A DNA stretch of 64,000 bases from Amycolatopsis thermoflava N1165 (lineage in GTDB: Bacteria; Actinomycetota; Actinomycetes; Mycobacteriales; Pseudonocardiaceae), in assembly GCF_000473265.1 (NCBI RefSeq), contig NZ_KI421511.1, positions 4,501,560 through 4,565,559 of the forward strand, read 5' to 3'. Every line of letters starts with the position of its first letter. Position 1 is the first letter of the stretch. The position numbers were made by a program, and so were the translations under genes. Shown in pieces: positions 37,210 through 45,408 of the stretch. Below the pieces are notes generated by a model, which was not told where the DNA came from, did no database searches, and worked only from the letters and a program-made list of their open reading frames with translations.

Positions 37210-37848
37210 GCCACCCCCTTGCCTACCTCGAGAGCAGAGCTTGCCTGCGAGCCCACGGCAAGGCGTACTTGTGACCTGTCCATCCTGCGGCATCCATCCT
37301 TCGCGTGCCCTTACGTGACAGCAGCGTCACGATCGGTGATACTCAAGCCGAGTGCCTCTACGATAGCGCCGGGCACCGACGGAGCTAGCCGTCGACGCGC
37401 GCCCCGCAGCGGTGCGGCTGCTGTCAGCGGGTAGGTCACAGACAGGTCGCCGACGACGGGCGAGGCAGGCATCATGGCGTATCCCTGGGCCACGTGCAGC
37501 ATGCTCAGTGCCACACGTGCTCGCCTGGCCAGCCGGCCCGACGAGCAGGCTGCTGGCCGGAGAGCGAGCGGCAGCGGGGCACGGGGAGTGACGGTCACGC
37601 GCTCAGCGGCCAGGCCCGGTCGTCAACACCGCCGCTTTACGGCAGTCGGGGGATCTCCACCTCTACGGCACCGGCGTGGGAGTTCCGTCACGGATGTGGG
37701 TTCACGGTACCCATCGCGCCCCCGCCGCCTTCATCGCAGACAAACCGTCCGAGTCGCCGCCGACCCGTCGCGACCGGGACGCCAGGTCGACTCGTCTACT
37801 CGCCTGTTGGCCTCGATTGGTCGACCGCTGTCCGACCGTGGTTTGGGT
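37210..37848. other. Junction between defence island and ICE, 639 bp
   Basis: It should hold the hsdM promoter and, because it lies directly beyond the integrase's 3' end, possibly one attachment site. I found no tRNA and no direct repeat by eye. A 95-codon minus-strand frame (37311-37598) lacks a start signal and a recognisable sequence. Confidence 0.4.
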
Positions 37849-39045
37849 TCAGCCGGCCTCGCGCCATGCTGCCTGCTTAGGTGGCGTCACGCTGTCGGCG
37901 ACGGCCTTCTCCCAGCGTGCTTGGAGGGCGTCGAGGAGACGTTGCTCGACCGTTCGGGCGACGTGTGAGTACGTTTCCCGGACTTTGTCGGGCAGAACGT
38001 GGCCCATGCGCATCGCCTGTGCGATTTCGGGCACCGCGTCGTCGATCATCCAGGTCTTGTGGCTGTGCCGGAGCCCGCGGAACTTCAGTCCGGGTTTGAC
38101 CGGGCGCAACCGCACGGCGGGGTTGGTGAGGCGAGCGTTGCCGTCGGCTGCTGGACGCAGCGCCCGGCGGGCGAAGTTGCTGCGGCGGTGAAGCTCCGTG
38201 TCGGGTGTGACGAACACGTGGGGGTGGGTGTGGGTCGTGAGGTGGGCTCGGAGCAGGATGACGAGGAACGGTGGAAGTGTGACGCTACGTGCGGATTCCT
38301 CGGTCTTGGGCGGCCCGAGGAACAGCGGTCCCTTGTCCGGCTCGTGCAGTGCTCCGATGTCGGGGTCGATGACGAAGAATCCGGTGTTGTCGTCGAAGAG
38401 GTGCAGGTTCTGTCGTTGCAGGCCGACGAGTTCGCCCCACCGGGCGCCGGTCCAAGCGGCGGTGACAATCAGCAGAGCTCCGCCCGGGCCGTAGATCAGC
38501 GCGACCTGGTCGGCGATGTGGAGCACTTCGGCGGGTTCGGCCCAGATTTGGCGTGGCGTGCGCTGGCTGCGGCGGCGTCGGCCCCGTCGGCGGGGGCGGA
38601 CGGGGCTGGCCGCGATGAGTTGCTCGTCGGCGGCGTCGTTGAGCATCAGCTTGAAGCATTTGAGGATGGTGTCCACTGTGGTCTTGGCGAGTCCGCTGGC
38701 GCGGAGTTGCTTCTCCCAGGTTCTGGCTTGGGAGTTGGTGATGTCGGCGAGAGCTGTTGCTCCCCATTTCGGGCCGATGTGGTTGCGGACGATGCTGCGG
38801 TAGTTGTCCTCGGTGCGCTGGTCGATGTCGAGGGAGTCGAGCCAGTTGGGCGCCCAATCGGTGACGAGAGTCCGGCCTGCGGCCGGATCGATCCATGTTC
38901 CCCGGCGCTGATCGGTTTGCATGTCGGCGATGTAGTCCTCGGCTGCCTCGGCGTCAGGGAAGCCGGTCACTGCACCCTTACTGCCATCGTCGCGCCGGTA
39001 GCGCACTCGCCAACTGTTGTCGGCAACCGGTTCAGCCCATGGCAT
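37849..39045 (-). CDS. int: Tyrosine recombinase/integrase of the ICE
   Basis: 398 residues from ATG 39045, with AAGGAG six bases upstream; the long frame to 39597 is spurious. An N-terminal AP2-like arm-binding region (WRVRYRRDDGSKGAVTGFPD) and SAM-like core-binding domain precede the catalytic domain: TGARWGELVGLQ (Arg near 202), FRGLRHSHKTWM (Arg near 326), MGH (near 347-349) and the nucleophile ETYSHVA (Tyr near 359). The first His of the usual H-x-x-R box is replaced by Arg, as in several actinobacterial integrases. It integrates or excises the element with the Xis-like gene upstream. Confidence 0.93.
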   Translation of the reverse strand: MPWAEPVADNSWRVRYRRDDGSKGAVTGFPDAEAAEDYIADMQTDQRRGTWIDPAAGRTLVTDWAPNWLDSLDIDQRTEDNYRSIVRNHIGPKWGATALADITNSQARTWEKQLRASGLAKTTVDTILKCFKLMLNDAADEQLIAASPVRPRRRGRRRRSQRTPRQIWAEPAEVLHIADQVALIYGPGGALLIVTAAWTGARWGELVGLQRQNLHLFDDNTGFFVIDPDIGALHEPDKGPLFLGPPKTEESARSVTLPPFLVILLRAHLTTHTHPHVFVTPDTELHRRSNFARRALRPAADGNARLTNPAVRLRPVKPGLKFRGLRHSHKTWMIDDAVPEIAQAMRMGHVLPDKVRETYSHVARTVEQRLLDALQARWEKAVADSVTPPKQAAWREAG

Positions 39046-39158
39046 CGGCAACTCCTTGCGAGTCACGGTGGTCGATCGGTGTGGACGTCCATGAACGCTC
39101 TGGTCAGGACAAAGGGCCAGTGCGTCGGGTAAAGAGCCTTGGACCTGCAATGCGTCTG

Positions 39159-39467
39159 TCAGGGGTTGTTTCTGCGGCTGTGTGGTCCTCGGTGCCGCCG
39201 TGCTTGCCGGCGGCTCGGGCCGGCGATCCGGTGTCCGTTGGCGACGATCGCGTGGAGGTCGGCTTCTGAGAACCTCAGGTGCTTTCCGAGGAAGGTGCAG
39301 GGGATCTTGCGCTCGCCGGCCTTGCGCCGTAACCAGGACTCGCGGACTGTGAGTCTGTCCGCTGCCTGGGCGGGCGTGAACAGGATAGGAGAACGTGGTC
39401 CCCCGGGCTCTGGCCTGTCGGCGCGCTCGCCTACGGGGACCGTCGGCTTCGGCGTTGGGGTCGTCAT
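39159..39467 (-). CDS. xis: Excisionase-type helix-turn-helix protein
   Basis: 102 residues from ATG 39467, overlapping the upstream gene's TGA by 4 bp (ATGA). The core FTPAQAADRLTVRESWLRRK, followed by KIPCTFLGKHLRFSEADL, is a MerR-like winged helix of the excisionase (HTH_17) type. It sits 113 bp upstream of the integrase in the same orientation, the usual place for a recombination directionality factor. The first 30 residues are low complexity. Confidence 0.8.
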   Translation of the reverse strand: MTTPTPKPTVPVGERADRPEPGGPRSPILFTPAQAADRLTVRESWLRRKAGERKIPCTFLGKHLRFSEADLHAIVANGHRIAGPSRRQARRHRGPHSRRNNP

Positions 39468-40477
39468 CGCTGCGGTGTCTCCTCGTCGGTACCTGCTGGT
39501 TCCTGGTGTGCAGTGGTTGTGCTGGGGTGGCCGCTGCGGCAGGAGAACGGCGAGCAGCCGTCGGGGTCGTCGTCCTCGGCGCTGCCGGACCGGTCACGGG
39601 TGGCGTCGAGGTCGACTTGGTCGAGTGGAAGTAGCGAGCGATGAATGAAGAACTCGCCGCGCAGCGGCGTGCCCTGGGCGGTGGCGCGCGGGCTTCCGTG
39701 GCGAATCGCCTTGTCGAACTGGACGAGGTCTTCCCACGCCTGCGGATCGGTGTCGCGGATAAACCTGAGCCGGGAGTTGCCCGAGTACGGGCAGCCCAGG
39801 CACGAACTTTTCACCACGTCGCCCAGGCCCCGCTCACGCAGGTAGGCCAGGCAGTCTGAACGCGACATCCCGAGGTCCAGCAGCGGGAAGATGTTGCGGG
39901 TGTAGTTGACGTCGGAGTCCTTAGCGCGGTGGACTTCATCGGTGGAGATACCGATGGCCTGGTCGACGAACACCCCACGCGGAACGCGCCGCGGGTGGGG
40001 GTAGCCGAGGAACTCGCGGACCGCTTTCTTCAGGGGCCGAATTTTGTAGTCGCCGGTACATTGACGGCGCGCCATTCCTCTTGAACCGTCGGGGTTTTTG
40101 ACGAACAGCGGCATGGTCACGAAGCGCGCGTTGGGGTTGAGTGTGTCGTGACGGATGTTGCCGTTGGACACCGTCCGCACCGGTATCCCAGCTTGCGCGC
40201 CGATCCTGCGCGCGGTGTCGAGCTGGGCGTAGACCTGCTTGGGTTCCCAGCCGGTGTCGGCGAACAAGGCGGCGTCGAAACGCGGTATCCGCCCCTCGCA
40301 CGCGAGCAGAAACACCGTCAAGCTCTGCACTCCAGCGCCGAGGCTCAGGAGCCGGCCGCGTGGTCGACCGGGGTAGCGTTCGCGGCGTGGCGTGTCCGAT
40401 CGGCGCGCTGACGACTGGGTCGGCGGGCGCGACGGGGTGGCCTGCGCTGGGGACGGTGGAGGCGATGCCGTCATCAC
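39464..40477 (-). CDS. PAPS-reductase-like/PP-loop nucleotide-binding protein
   Basis: 337 residues from GTG 40477 (GTGA overlap with the recombinase gene) or, better spaced from AGGAGG, ATG 40474. After a proline-rich N-terminus, LLSLGAGVQSLTVFLLA is a PP-loop variant (SxGxxS), followed by FADTGWEPKQVY, RQCTGDYKIRPLKKAVREFL and SCLGCPYSGN with a Cys-x-x-Cys. These are features of the phosphoadenosine phosphosulfate reductase-like family found in phages and mobile elements. Relatives include DndC, but DndB/D/E partners are absent. The substrate is unknown. Confidence 0.8.
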   Translation of the reverse strand: MMTASPPPSPAQATPSRPPTQSSARRSDTPRRERYPGRPRGRLLSLGAGVQSLTVFLLACEGRIPRFDAALFADTGWEPKQVYAQLDTARRIGAQAGIPVRTVSNGNIRHDTLNPNARFVTMPLFVKNPDGSRGMARRQCTGDYKIRPLKKAVREFLGYPHPRRVPRGVFVDQAIGISTDEVHRAKDSDVNYTRNIFPLLDLGMSRSDCLAYLRERGLGDVVKSSCLGCPYSGNSRLRFIRDTDPQAWEDLVQFDKAIRHGSPRATAQGTPLRGEFFIHRSLLPLDQVDLDATRDRSGSAEDDDPDGCSPFSCRSGHPSTTTAHQEPAGTDEETPQR

Positions 40478-41163
40478 CGCACCTCCTTTCCGTCACTGTT
40501 GGCGGTGGATCCGGGGATCGGGCCGAGAAGTCGGTGCGGGATGCGCCGTACGCTGGTCGCGGGATCTTGAGCGGCCCAGAACAGCGCTGGGGTGACCAGG
40601 GCGCGATGCGCGGGCTGGTCGGAGAGCACCCACTGCTCGACGGGACGGAACGCACCGTTCTCGTCGTGGGTGCCGGTGGCCTGATAGCCGGTGTACTTGA
40701 TGTTGGTCAAGATCGAGGCGACTGCTGAGGGCGGCCAGGAGAGGTGTGTCCCGGGCGGTGGGTAGCGGTCGTGGTCGGCGTCGAGCCGTGCGGTGATGTC
40801 CTCGACGGACAGGCCGGTGACCGCGCGCCAATAGAAGACGTCTTGCACCACCGGGGCGCGGCGCGGATCCGGGGTCAGGCGGGTGCGTGGTGTGCCGCGC
40901 CGGCTCTGTGCTCCGGCCACGGTCATCGTGGTGTAGCCGTAGGGCGGGGGGTGAACGTTCCAGCCCTCGCGGATCAGGACTGCGATCGCCTCGGCCGACC
41001 GTCGCGTCACCGGATGCTGCGCGGGCTGCACACCGGAGGGCGTGTGGCAGGCGAGTGCTCGGTTCGGTGGCCGCCGGTATCGGAGCCGGAGGCGGTGGCG
41101 GGCGGTACGGGCCCACCGGCGCAGTTGGGTCGCTGGATTGCGTGTCCTGCGGTGTGAGGGCAT
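40474..41163 (-). CDS. Recombinase-domain protein lacking the serine-resolvase catalytic part
   Basis: 229 residues from ATG 41163, AGGGG ten bases upstream. The region from about 70 on matches the Recombinase domain of large serine recombinases: PYGYTTMTV, VVQDVFYWRAVTGLSVEDIT, SWPPSAVASILTNIKYTGYQ and VSDQPAHRALVTPALFWAAQ-type sequence. The N-terminal catalytic domain with its nucleophilic Ser is absent, and so is the coiled-coil C-terminus. It may bind DNA as an accessory or regulatory factor, or be a domesticated remnant; being tightly coupled to the next gene argues that it is expressed. Confidence 0.75.
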   Translation of the reverse strand: MPSHRRTRNPATQLRRWARTARHRLRLRYRRPPNRALACHTPSGVQPAQHPVTRRSAEAIAVLIREGWNVHPPPYGYTTMTVAGAQSRRGTPRTRLTPDPRRAPVVQDVFYWRAVTGLSVEDITARLDADHDRYPPPGTHLSWPPSAVASILTNIKYTGYQATGTHDENGAFRPVEQWVLSDQPAHRALVTPALFWAAQDPATSVRRIPHRLLGPIPGSTANSDGKEVR

Positions 41164-41261
41164 GACGAAGAGCCCCTTCAAGAAGTCGCGTGGTGGAAGC
41201 GGGTGGAGCGTGGCGCTGCGGGGCGTGCTCGGCGGTGTCCTCGTCCCGGAGCGCGACAGGT

Positions 41262-41756
41262 TCAGCGACGCGAGCGGGTATCGCCGCAGCGGGCGCGCGT
41301 GGCGGTCGACGCCCGGGCGGTACCAGGCGGGCGCGTCGAGCCACCGCCCGCTCGGGCCGGCCGGCTCACGCGGGAGTGCCTGTCCGGCGTCGGGCTGACC
41401 GTCGGGTGGCAGGGCGAACGGTGCAGGTGGCTGAGGTCATCGAGCAGCAGGCGTAGTGCGTGCGCGGCTTGCTGGGGCATCACGCCGTTGCCCAGAGCGC
41501 GGAGTTGCGCGGTGCGGGGCAGCTCGAGGTGCTCGGCGGTGACCCACCCCGGGGGAAGGCCCATGAGCCACTCGACGAACCGCGGCGCGAGCACGGGACG
41601 TCCGTGGCGGCCGGGCTGGGTCGGGTACGGGGCGGGGCGCCCGGTGATGAGTTCCCAGCGGTGCACGGCGGCGGCGTACTCGCCCCAGTCCACCGGGCTG
41701 GGCTCACCGCGCACGGCGTGGCGGCCGCGCGGTGCGCGGGCGGGTGCCACGATCAC
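41262..41756 (-). CDS. C5-cytosine methyltransferase, C-terminal part (motifs IX-X) as a separate polypeptide
   Basis: 164 residues from GTG 41756, which overlaps the preceding ORF's TGA (GTGA) and has AAGGAGG just upstream. It carries the target-domain end and motif X region of a C5-methylase: VDWGEYAAAVHRWELITGR, LAPRFVEWLMGLPPGWVT and LRALGNGVMPQQAAHALRLL. It has no motif I or IV, so it cannot be a methylase alone. It should assemble with the 409-residue ORF upstream. The last ~55 residues are Arg/Ser/Pro-rich and unassigned. Confidence 0.8.
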   Translation of the reverse strand: MIVAPARAPRGRHAVRGEPSPVDWGEYAAAVHRWELITGRPAPYPTQPGRHGRPVLAPRFVEWLMGLPPGWVTAEHLELPRTAQLRALGNGVMPQQAAHALRLLLDDLSHLHRSPCHPTVSPTPDRHSRVSRPARAGGGSTRPPGTARASTATRARCGDTRSRR

Positions 41757-42982
41757 TCACCTCCTTCCGCGGCCGGGTGGTTGGTTTGGGAGTGGTGGCG
41801 GCGATGACGACCGAGGGCAGCATCAGGTCGCCCTTCGATCCGCGCTGCGCGGGGCAGCCTTTCGTGCCGTCGGTCGCCCGGGGGGTCGGCAGGAGTCGTA
41901 GAGTGTCCAACAGAGACGGGCCTCCTTGTCGGGACGCGGCGGAGATTCCGTTGGAAGAACCGTCGTGCGCGGTCGGTGTCGGCAGCAGGGCCCCACGCCC
42001 CTGGCGAAAGACAGCTACGAGCCCCCCCCCCCCCCCCGGAATTTGTGTTGCCGCGCAACATGTTTCCGTCGCCGGTGGCGTCGGCGTGCTGAGTGCGCGT
42101 GCGCGGTCGGGAAGTGACGGTCCGCCGTCGTGCGTGTCGTGGGTGCAGTTCTTCGCGTCCGAGGCGGTCGGGGTCGGCAGCAGCCGTACCGAGTCGGTCA
42201 GCGTCACGCATCCGGCCGGGATCGGACGGCCCGGCTTGAGCACTGTCTGGATCGCCGCCGAGCGCGAGTCCGCCGCCGTCGGCGTCGGCAGCAACCGCGC
42301 CGGCCGGATCACCGAGTCGACCGCGTCGTTGAGGTTCACCTGATGCCCGCCCGCGCGCCGCCGCGCCGGATCGACCGGGCCGCGCGGTTCCCCGTCGCGT
42401 GCTTGCGGGGTGGGCATCATCCGCATCCCGTCCCGGGCCGGGGACGGCACACAGGAACACGCGTTCCCGGCGGTGGGCGGCGCCAATGTCGGCGGCGCGT
42501 ACGCAACGCCAGACCGCGTCATACCCCGCTTCGGCCAGCCCTGCGAGTACTCGGTCGAGGCCGCCATTGCGCCAGCGGAGGGCGGCGACGTTTTCCACGA
42601 CGACGAGCTGCGGTCGTAGAACGCGAATGGCGTCCAGGATGCTGTGCCACAGTCCACTGCGAGCGCCTTTCTCGATGCCCGCGCGCCGACCGGCCGCGGA
42701 GATGTCCTGACACGGAAAGCCCACCGTGAGCACCTCGACGGTCTCGACGGCGGTGAAGTCGACCACGCGGAGATCGCCGAGGTTCACCACGCCCGGCAGG
42801 CGGGCGGCGAGGACCGCGCAGGCGTGCGGGTCGACCTCGGAGTACCAGGCGATCCGGCCGCCGAGCACGGCCGCGACACCGAGGTCGAGACCGGCCACGC
42901 CGGTGCACAGCGACCCGATCACCGGCCCCTCGGTCGCCACGAACCGCAGCGGATCGCCGCCCCCGGTGCGGCGCTCAGACAT
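41753..42982 (-). CDS. C5-cytosine methyltransferase, N-terminal part (motifs I-VIII)
   Basis: 409 residues from ATG 42982 (MSERRTGGGDPLRF). Motif I IGSLCTGVAGLDLGV, the catalytic Pro-Cys GFPCQDIS, motif VI VVENVAAL and motif VIII AAHRRERVFLCA are all present. After about residue 185 the frame becomes an arginine-rich linker with repeated ADADG-type blocks, crosses a GGG-codon run (poly-C 42022-42037), and ends at a TGA that overlaps the start of the C-terminal ORF. A second frame over the linker is also open (see findings). The split is either natural, as in known two-subunit C5 methylases, or the result of frameshift decay. Confidence 0.78.
   Translation of the reverse strand: MSERRTGGGDPLRFVATEGPVIGSLCTGVAGLDLGVAAVLGGRIAWYSEVDPHACAVLAARLPGVVNLGDLRVVDFTAVETVEVLTVGFPCQDISAAGRRAGIEKGARSGLWHSILDAIRVLRPQLVVVENVAALRWRNGGLDRVLAGLAEAGYDAVWRCVRAADIGAAHRRERVFLCAVPGPGRDADDAHPASTRRGTARPGRSGAAARGRASGEPQRRGRLGDPAGAVAADADGGGLALGGDPDSAQAGPSDPGRMRDADRLGTAAADPDRLGREELHPRHARRRTVTSRPRTRTQHADATGDGNMLRGNTNSGGGGGARSCLSPGAWGPAADTDRARRFFQRNLRRVPTRRPVSVGHSTTPADPPGDRRHERLPRAARIEGRPDAALGRHRRHHSQTNHPAAEGGE
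42022..42037. repeat. 16-bp poly-C tract inside the methyltransferase gene
   Basis: Sixteen consecutive C on the plus strand (G on the coding strand), encoding five glycines in the linker. Runs of this length slip readily in replication and are also often mis-called in assemblies. Confidence 0.9.
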
Positions 42983-43127
42983 GGTCTGCCTCCCCGGCCG
43001 CAACCCGCCGATCCGCGGCCACATTCGGCGGCGGACAACGGTGCCGCGCGACGGCGCGCCGGGCGGCGGCGGGACGCCGGTAGCAGGCGTTCCAGCCGCA
43101 GTCCCGGCAGTGCACCCGCGTGCTCAC
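42975..43127 (-). CDS. 50-residue zinc-finger protein
   Basis: GTG 43127 overlaps the TGA of the upstream methyltransferase (GTGA), and its own stop overlaps the start of the C5 methylase. The sequence has VHCRDCGWNACYRRP, then HRC: a CxxC...HxC treble-clef-like metal site seen in many small proteins of actinobacterial mobile elements. It is too short for routine gene finders. Its function is unknown; DNA binding is plausible. Confidence 0.6.
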   Translation of the reverse strand: MSTRVHCRDCGWNACYRRPAAARRAVARHRCPPPNVAADRRVAAGEADHV

Positions 43128-44251
43128 GACCCCCACCGCCCACTACGGGTCAGCGAGCCCGTGACTGACGTGCCGCTGGGCACGAGGGGCTTGGCCAGGA
43201 CGACGACGTCCTCGTGCGCGATCAGATGCAGCGGCAGGCCCTGCTCGCGCTGTTTGCGGATGAAGTCGCGCTGGAAGAAACTGCCGCGGGCGATCAGCTC
43301 ACGGTCGGCGACGCGGGCCAGCAGCGCGACGCAGCGTTCGACCGGCACCAGGCCGGCGGCCTGGCCGCAGGCGATGATCTGCGAGGGCAGGTCGATTAGT
43401 TCCGAGTGCTCGCGCCACGGCCGCACGGTGATCGCGACGTGCCCGCCTGGGCGCAGCACGGCCGCGCACCCGGTAAGGATGCGGGTGAGCCCGGCCAGCA
43501 GCCGGTGATGGCCGACGTTGGCGAGGTTGCCGCGATCCAGCGCGGAGCCGTAGCGGTGGTGGTACTTGTGTACCTTCCCGTCCGGCGAGTCCGTGCCAGC
43601 GGTGGCGACCTGCCCGTGCGTGGATGGCCCGTACGGCGGTGAGGTGACCACCAGCGCGACCTGCCCCCGGTATTTGTCCGGCAGCAGGAACGGCAGCTGC
43701 CGAGCGTCGCCGTGCACGACCTCGCCGTCGTGGTCGTGACCGCGTTCGCGGGCCAGGTCGAGGTTCGCGCGGGCGACGGTGACCCAGTGCGGTTCGTACT
43801 CCACGCCGACCGCGCGGCGCCCGGCGTCGATCGCCTCCACGAGCGTGGTCCCGGATCCGGCCATCGGGTCGAAGACAAGGTCTCCGGGGCGGGTGTAGGC
43901 GCGGATCGCGTGCGCGGCCACGGCCGGGAGCATCTTCGCCGGGTGCGCGGTGGAGTCGCTCACGTAGCGGCCCTTACGTTGCGCGGCCGGGGAGGACTGC
44001 GCGGTCGCCCACACCGACAGCGGCAACTCGCCGGCGTCGGTCACACCGGTCGCGGTATCCGGGCCGGCCGGGTCGTCTCCGGCCGAGCTACGCGCCTGCG
44101 CTGGGCTGGTGTCGCCGGCGGTGTCGAGCGCGTCGATGAGCGCGCGCGGGATCGGCACGGTCGGGATCGGCACGGTCGGGTCGTCACTGCCGTGGGCGGT
44201 CCACCTGGACGCACTGGTGGCGGTCGCTGGCGCAGGGTGCTGGTGGGACAT
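43124..44251 (-). CDS. Site-specific DNA methyltransferase (N4-cytosine/N6-adenine type)
   Basis: 375 residues from ATG 44251, AAAGG ten bases upstream. Motif X-like GRYVSDSTAHPAKMLPAVAA precedes motif I FDPMAGSGTTLVEA and EYEPHWVTVARANLDLARER; motif IV is TSPPYGPSTHG. The SPPY form and X-I-IV order suggest an exocyclic-amine methylase, more likely N4-cytosine. No partner restriction nuclease is nearby, so it probably acts as an orphan methylase protecting or marking the ICE. Confidence 0.88.
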   Translation of the reverse strand: MSHQHPAPATATSASRWTAHGSDDPTVPIPTVPIPRALIDALDTAGDTSPAQARSSAGDDPAGPDTATGVTDAGELPLSVWATAQSSPAAQRKGRYVSDSTAHPAKMLPAVAAHAIRAYTRPGDLVFDPMAGSGTTLVEAIDAGRRAVGVEYEPHWVTVARANLDLARERGHDHDGEVVHGDARQLPFLLPDKYRGQVALVVTSPPYGPSTHGQVATAGTDSPDGKVHKYHHRYGSALDRGNLANVGHHRLLAGLTRILTGCAAVLRPGGHVAITVRPWREHSELIDLPSQIIACGQAAGLVPVERCVALLARVADRELIARGSFFQRDFIRKQREQGLPLHLIAHEDVVVLAKPLVPSGTSVTGSLTRSGRWGS

Positions 44252-44319
44252 GAGCTTGCTGCCTTTCGCGGGTATGGGAGTGGCCGGGGACGGCCCGATC
44301 GGTCTCGGCGACGGCGGGG

Positions 44320-45408
44320 TCACTGGCCACCTCCAGGCCCCGGCGCGACGCTGTGCGCGCCGGTCCCCTGACCGGTCCCGCATGGCGGCGCGCCGGGGTC
44401 CGCCGGTTGCGCGAACACGAGGACATCGCCGTGGACGCGCAGGTGCGGGGCAGGCAGTCCGCGCACCGTCGCGCGGTGCCGCGTGCGGTCGTATTCGGCG
44501 GCCACCGCCGCGTTCGGCGCTGCACGCAGACGCCCCGCCTCGACGGGGGTGTGCAGAGTGACGATGTGCTGCAGATAGAGCAGGTCGGCGTGCTGCGCGG
44601 CGGCCACGATCGCGCCAGTCGGATCGATCAGCCAACCCCGCGTCCAGTCACTGTGCGTGTACACCGCGAAGGTGCCGCCCTGGCGCAGACGGTTCGCCGC
44701 GAGCAGCGCGAGCCGGTCCAGCGACACCGTCTCGGCGGCGCGGGCGGGCAGGGACACGAGCACCAGATCCGCCTGCGCGCCGCGCTCCGATTCGGCTGCG
44801 TCCGCGCTATCGAGGGCACCGGTGCGCGCCGGGAGCGGAGGTCTTCCGGCGAGGGCTGCAGACGGGTCGGCTGAGTCGGTGACGAGGTCGACCCAGAAGG
44901 GGCGCGACGACGCGGCTGAGCCGTCGGCGCAGGTGTCGGCGGTGTGCGTGTCGACGGTGCGATCGAGTGCGCGCACCGCCTCCCGCGCCGCCACCACCGA
45001 GGCGTCACCGGCCGCCGTGGTGCCCTCGACGCCCGGGGTCGTGACCGCAGTCGGCGCGACGTGGAGGTCGAGCAGAACGACGTGCGCGCCTGGGTCGGTG
45101 AACGCCGTCGTGATGGCCTCCACGATCGGTACCGGCCACGCCGCGTGCGCGTCGAGCGGCTCGGGCCCGCACGTCCACACCGTCGCCGGAGTCGGCGCCG
45201 TCGACGAGGGCGTCGGCCGTCGCCGCGACGGGGCCGGCGCGCCTTCGGGACGCGAGGTCGCGCGGGCGCCGAGGGCGCCTGCGGTGGTGGTGCGAGTGCG
45301 GGCTCCAGGGTAGGGAGCGCGGTCGCCGCCGCGCCGGGTGCGCGGCGGGCGGGGCGAGTCTGCCCGGCGGCCGGGGCGCCCGTCCGGGGACTGCGCGCGC
45401 TGGGTCAT
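44320..45408 (-). CDS. Rossmann-like ICE protein, degenerate methyltransferase-type
   Basis: 362 residues from ATG 45408 with GGAGG seven bases upstream. The first ~70 residues are basic and disordered. The core has VWTCGPEPLDAHAAWPVPI, HVVLLDLHVAPT, ADLVLVSLPARAAE and GGTFAVYTHSDWTRGWLIDP, then LPAPHLRVHGDVLVFAQP: an alternating alpha/beta fold like a SAM methylase but without a clear glycine loop or DPPY motif. It precedes the amino-methylase gene by 68 bp, so both may act together. Function unproven. Confidence 0.6.
   Translation of the reverse strand: MTQRAQSPDGRPGRRADSPRPPRTRRGGDRAPYPGARTRTTTAGALGARATSRPEGAPAPSRRRPTPSSTAPTPATVWTCGPEPLDAHAAWPVPIVEAITTAFTDPGAHVVLLDLHVAPTAVTTPGVEGTTAAGDASVVAAREAVRALDRTVDTHTADTCADGSAASSRPFWVDLVTDSADPSAALAGRPPLPARTGALDSADAAESERGAQADLVLVSLPARAAETVSLDRLALLAANRLRQGGTFAVYTHSDWTRGWLIDPTGAIVAAAQHADLLYLQHIVTLHTPVEAGRLRAAPNAAVAAEYDRTRHRATVRGLPAPHLRVHGDVLVFAQPADPGAPPCGTGQGTGAHSVAPGPGGGQ

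Noticed and set aside
37311..37598. 95-codon minus-strand ORF between hsdM and the integrase
   Set aside because: No ribosome site, no recognisable sequence, and it lies where promoters and an attachment site are expected.
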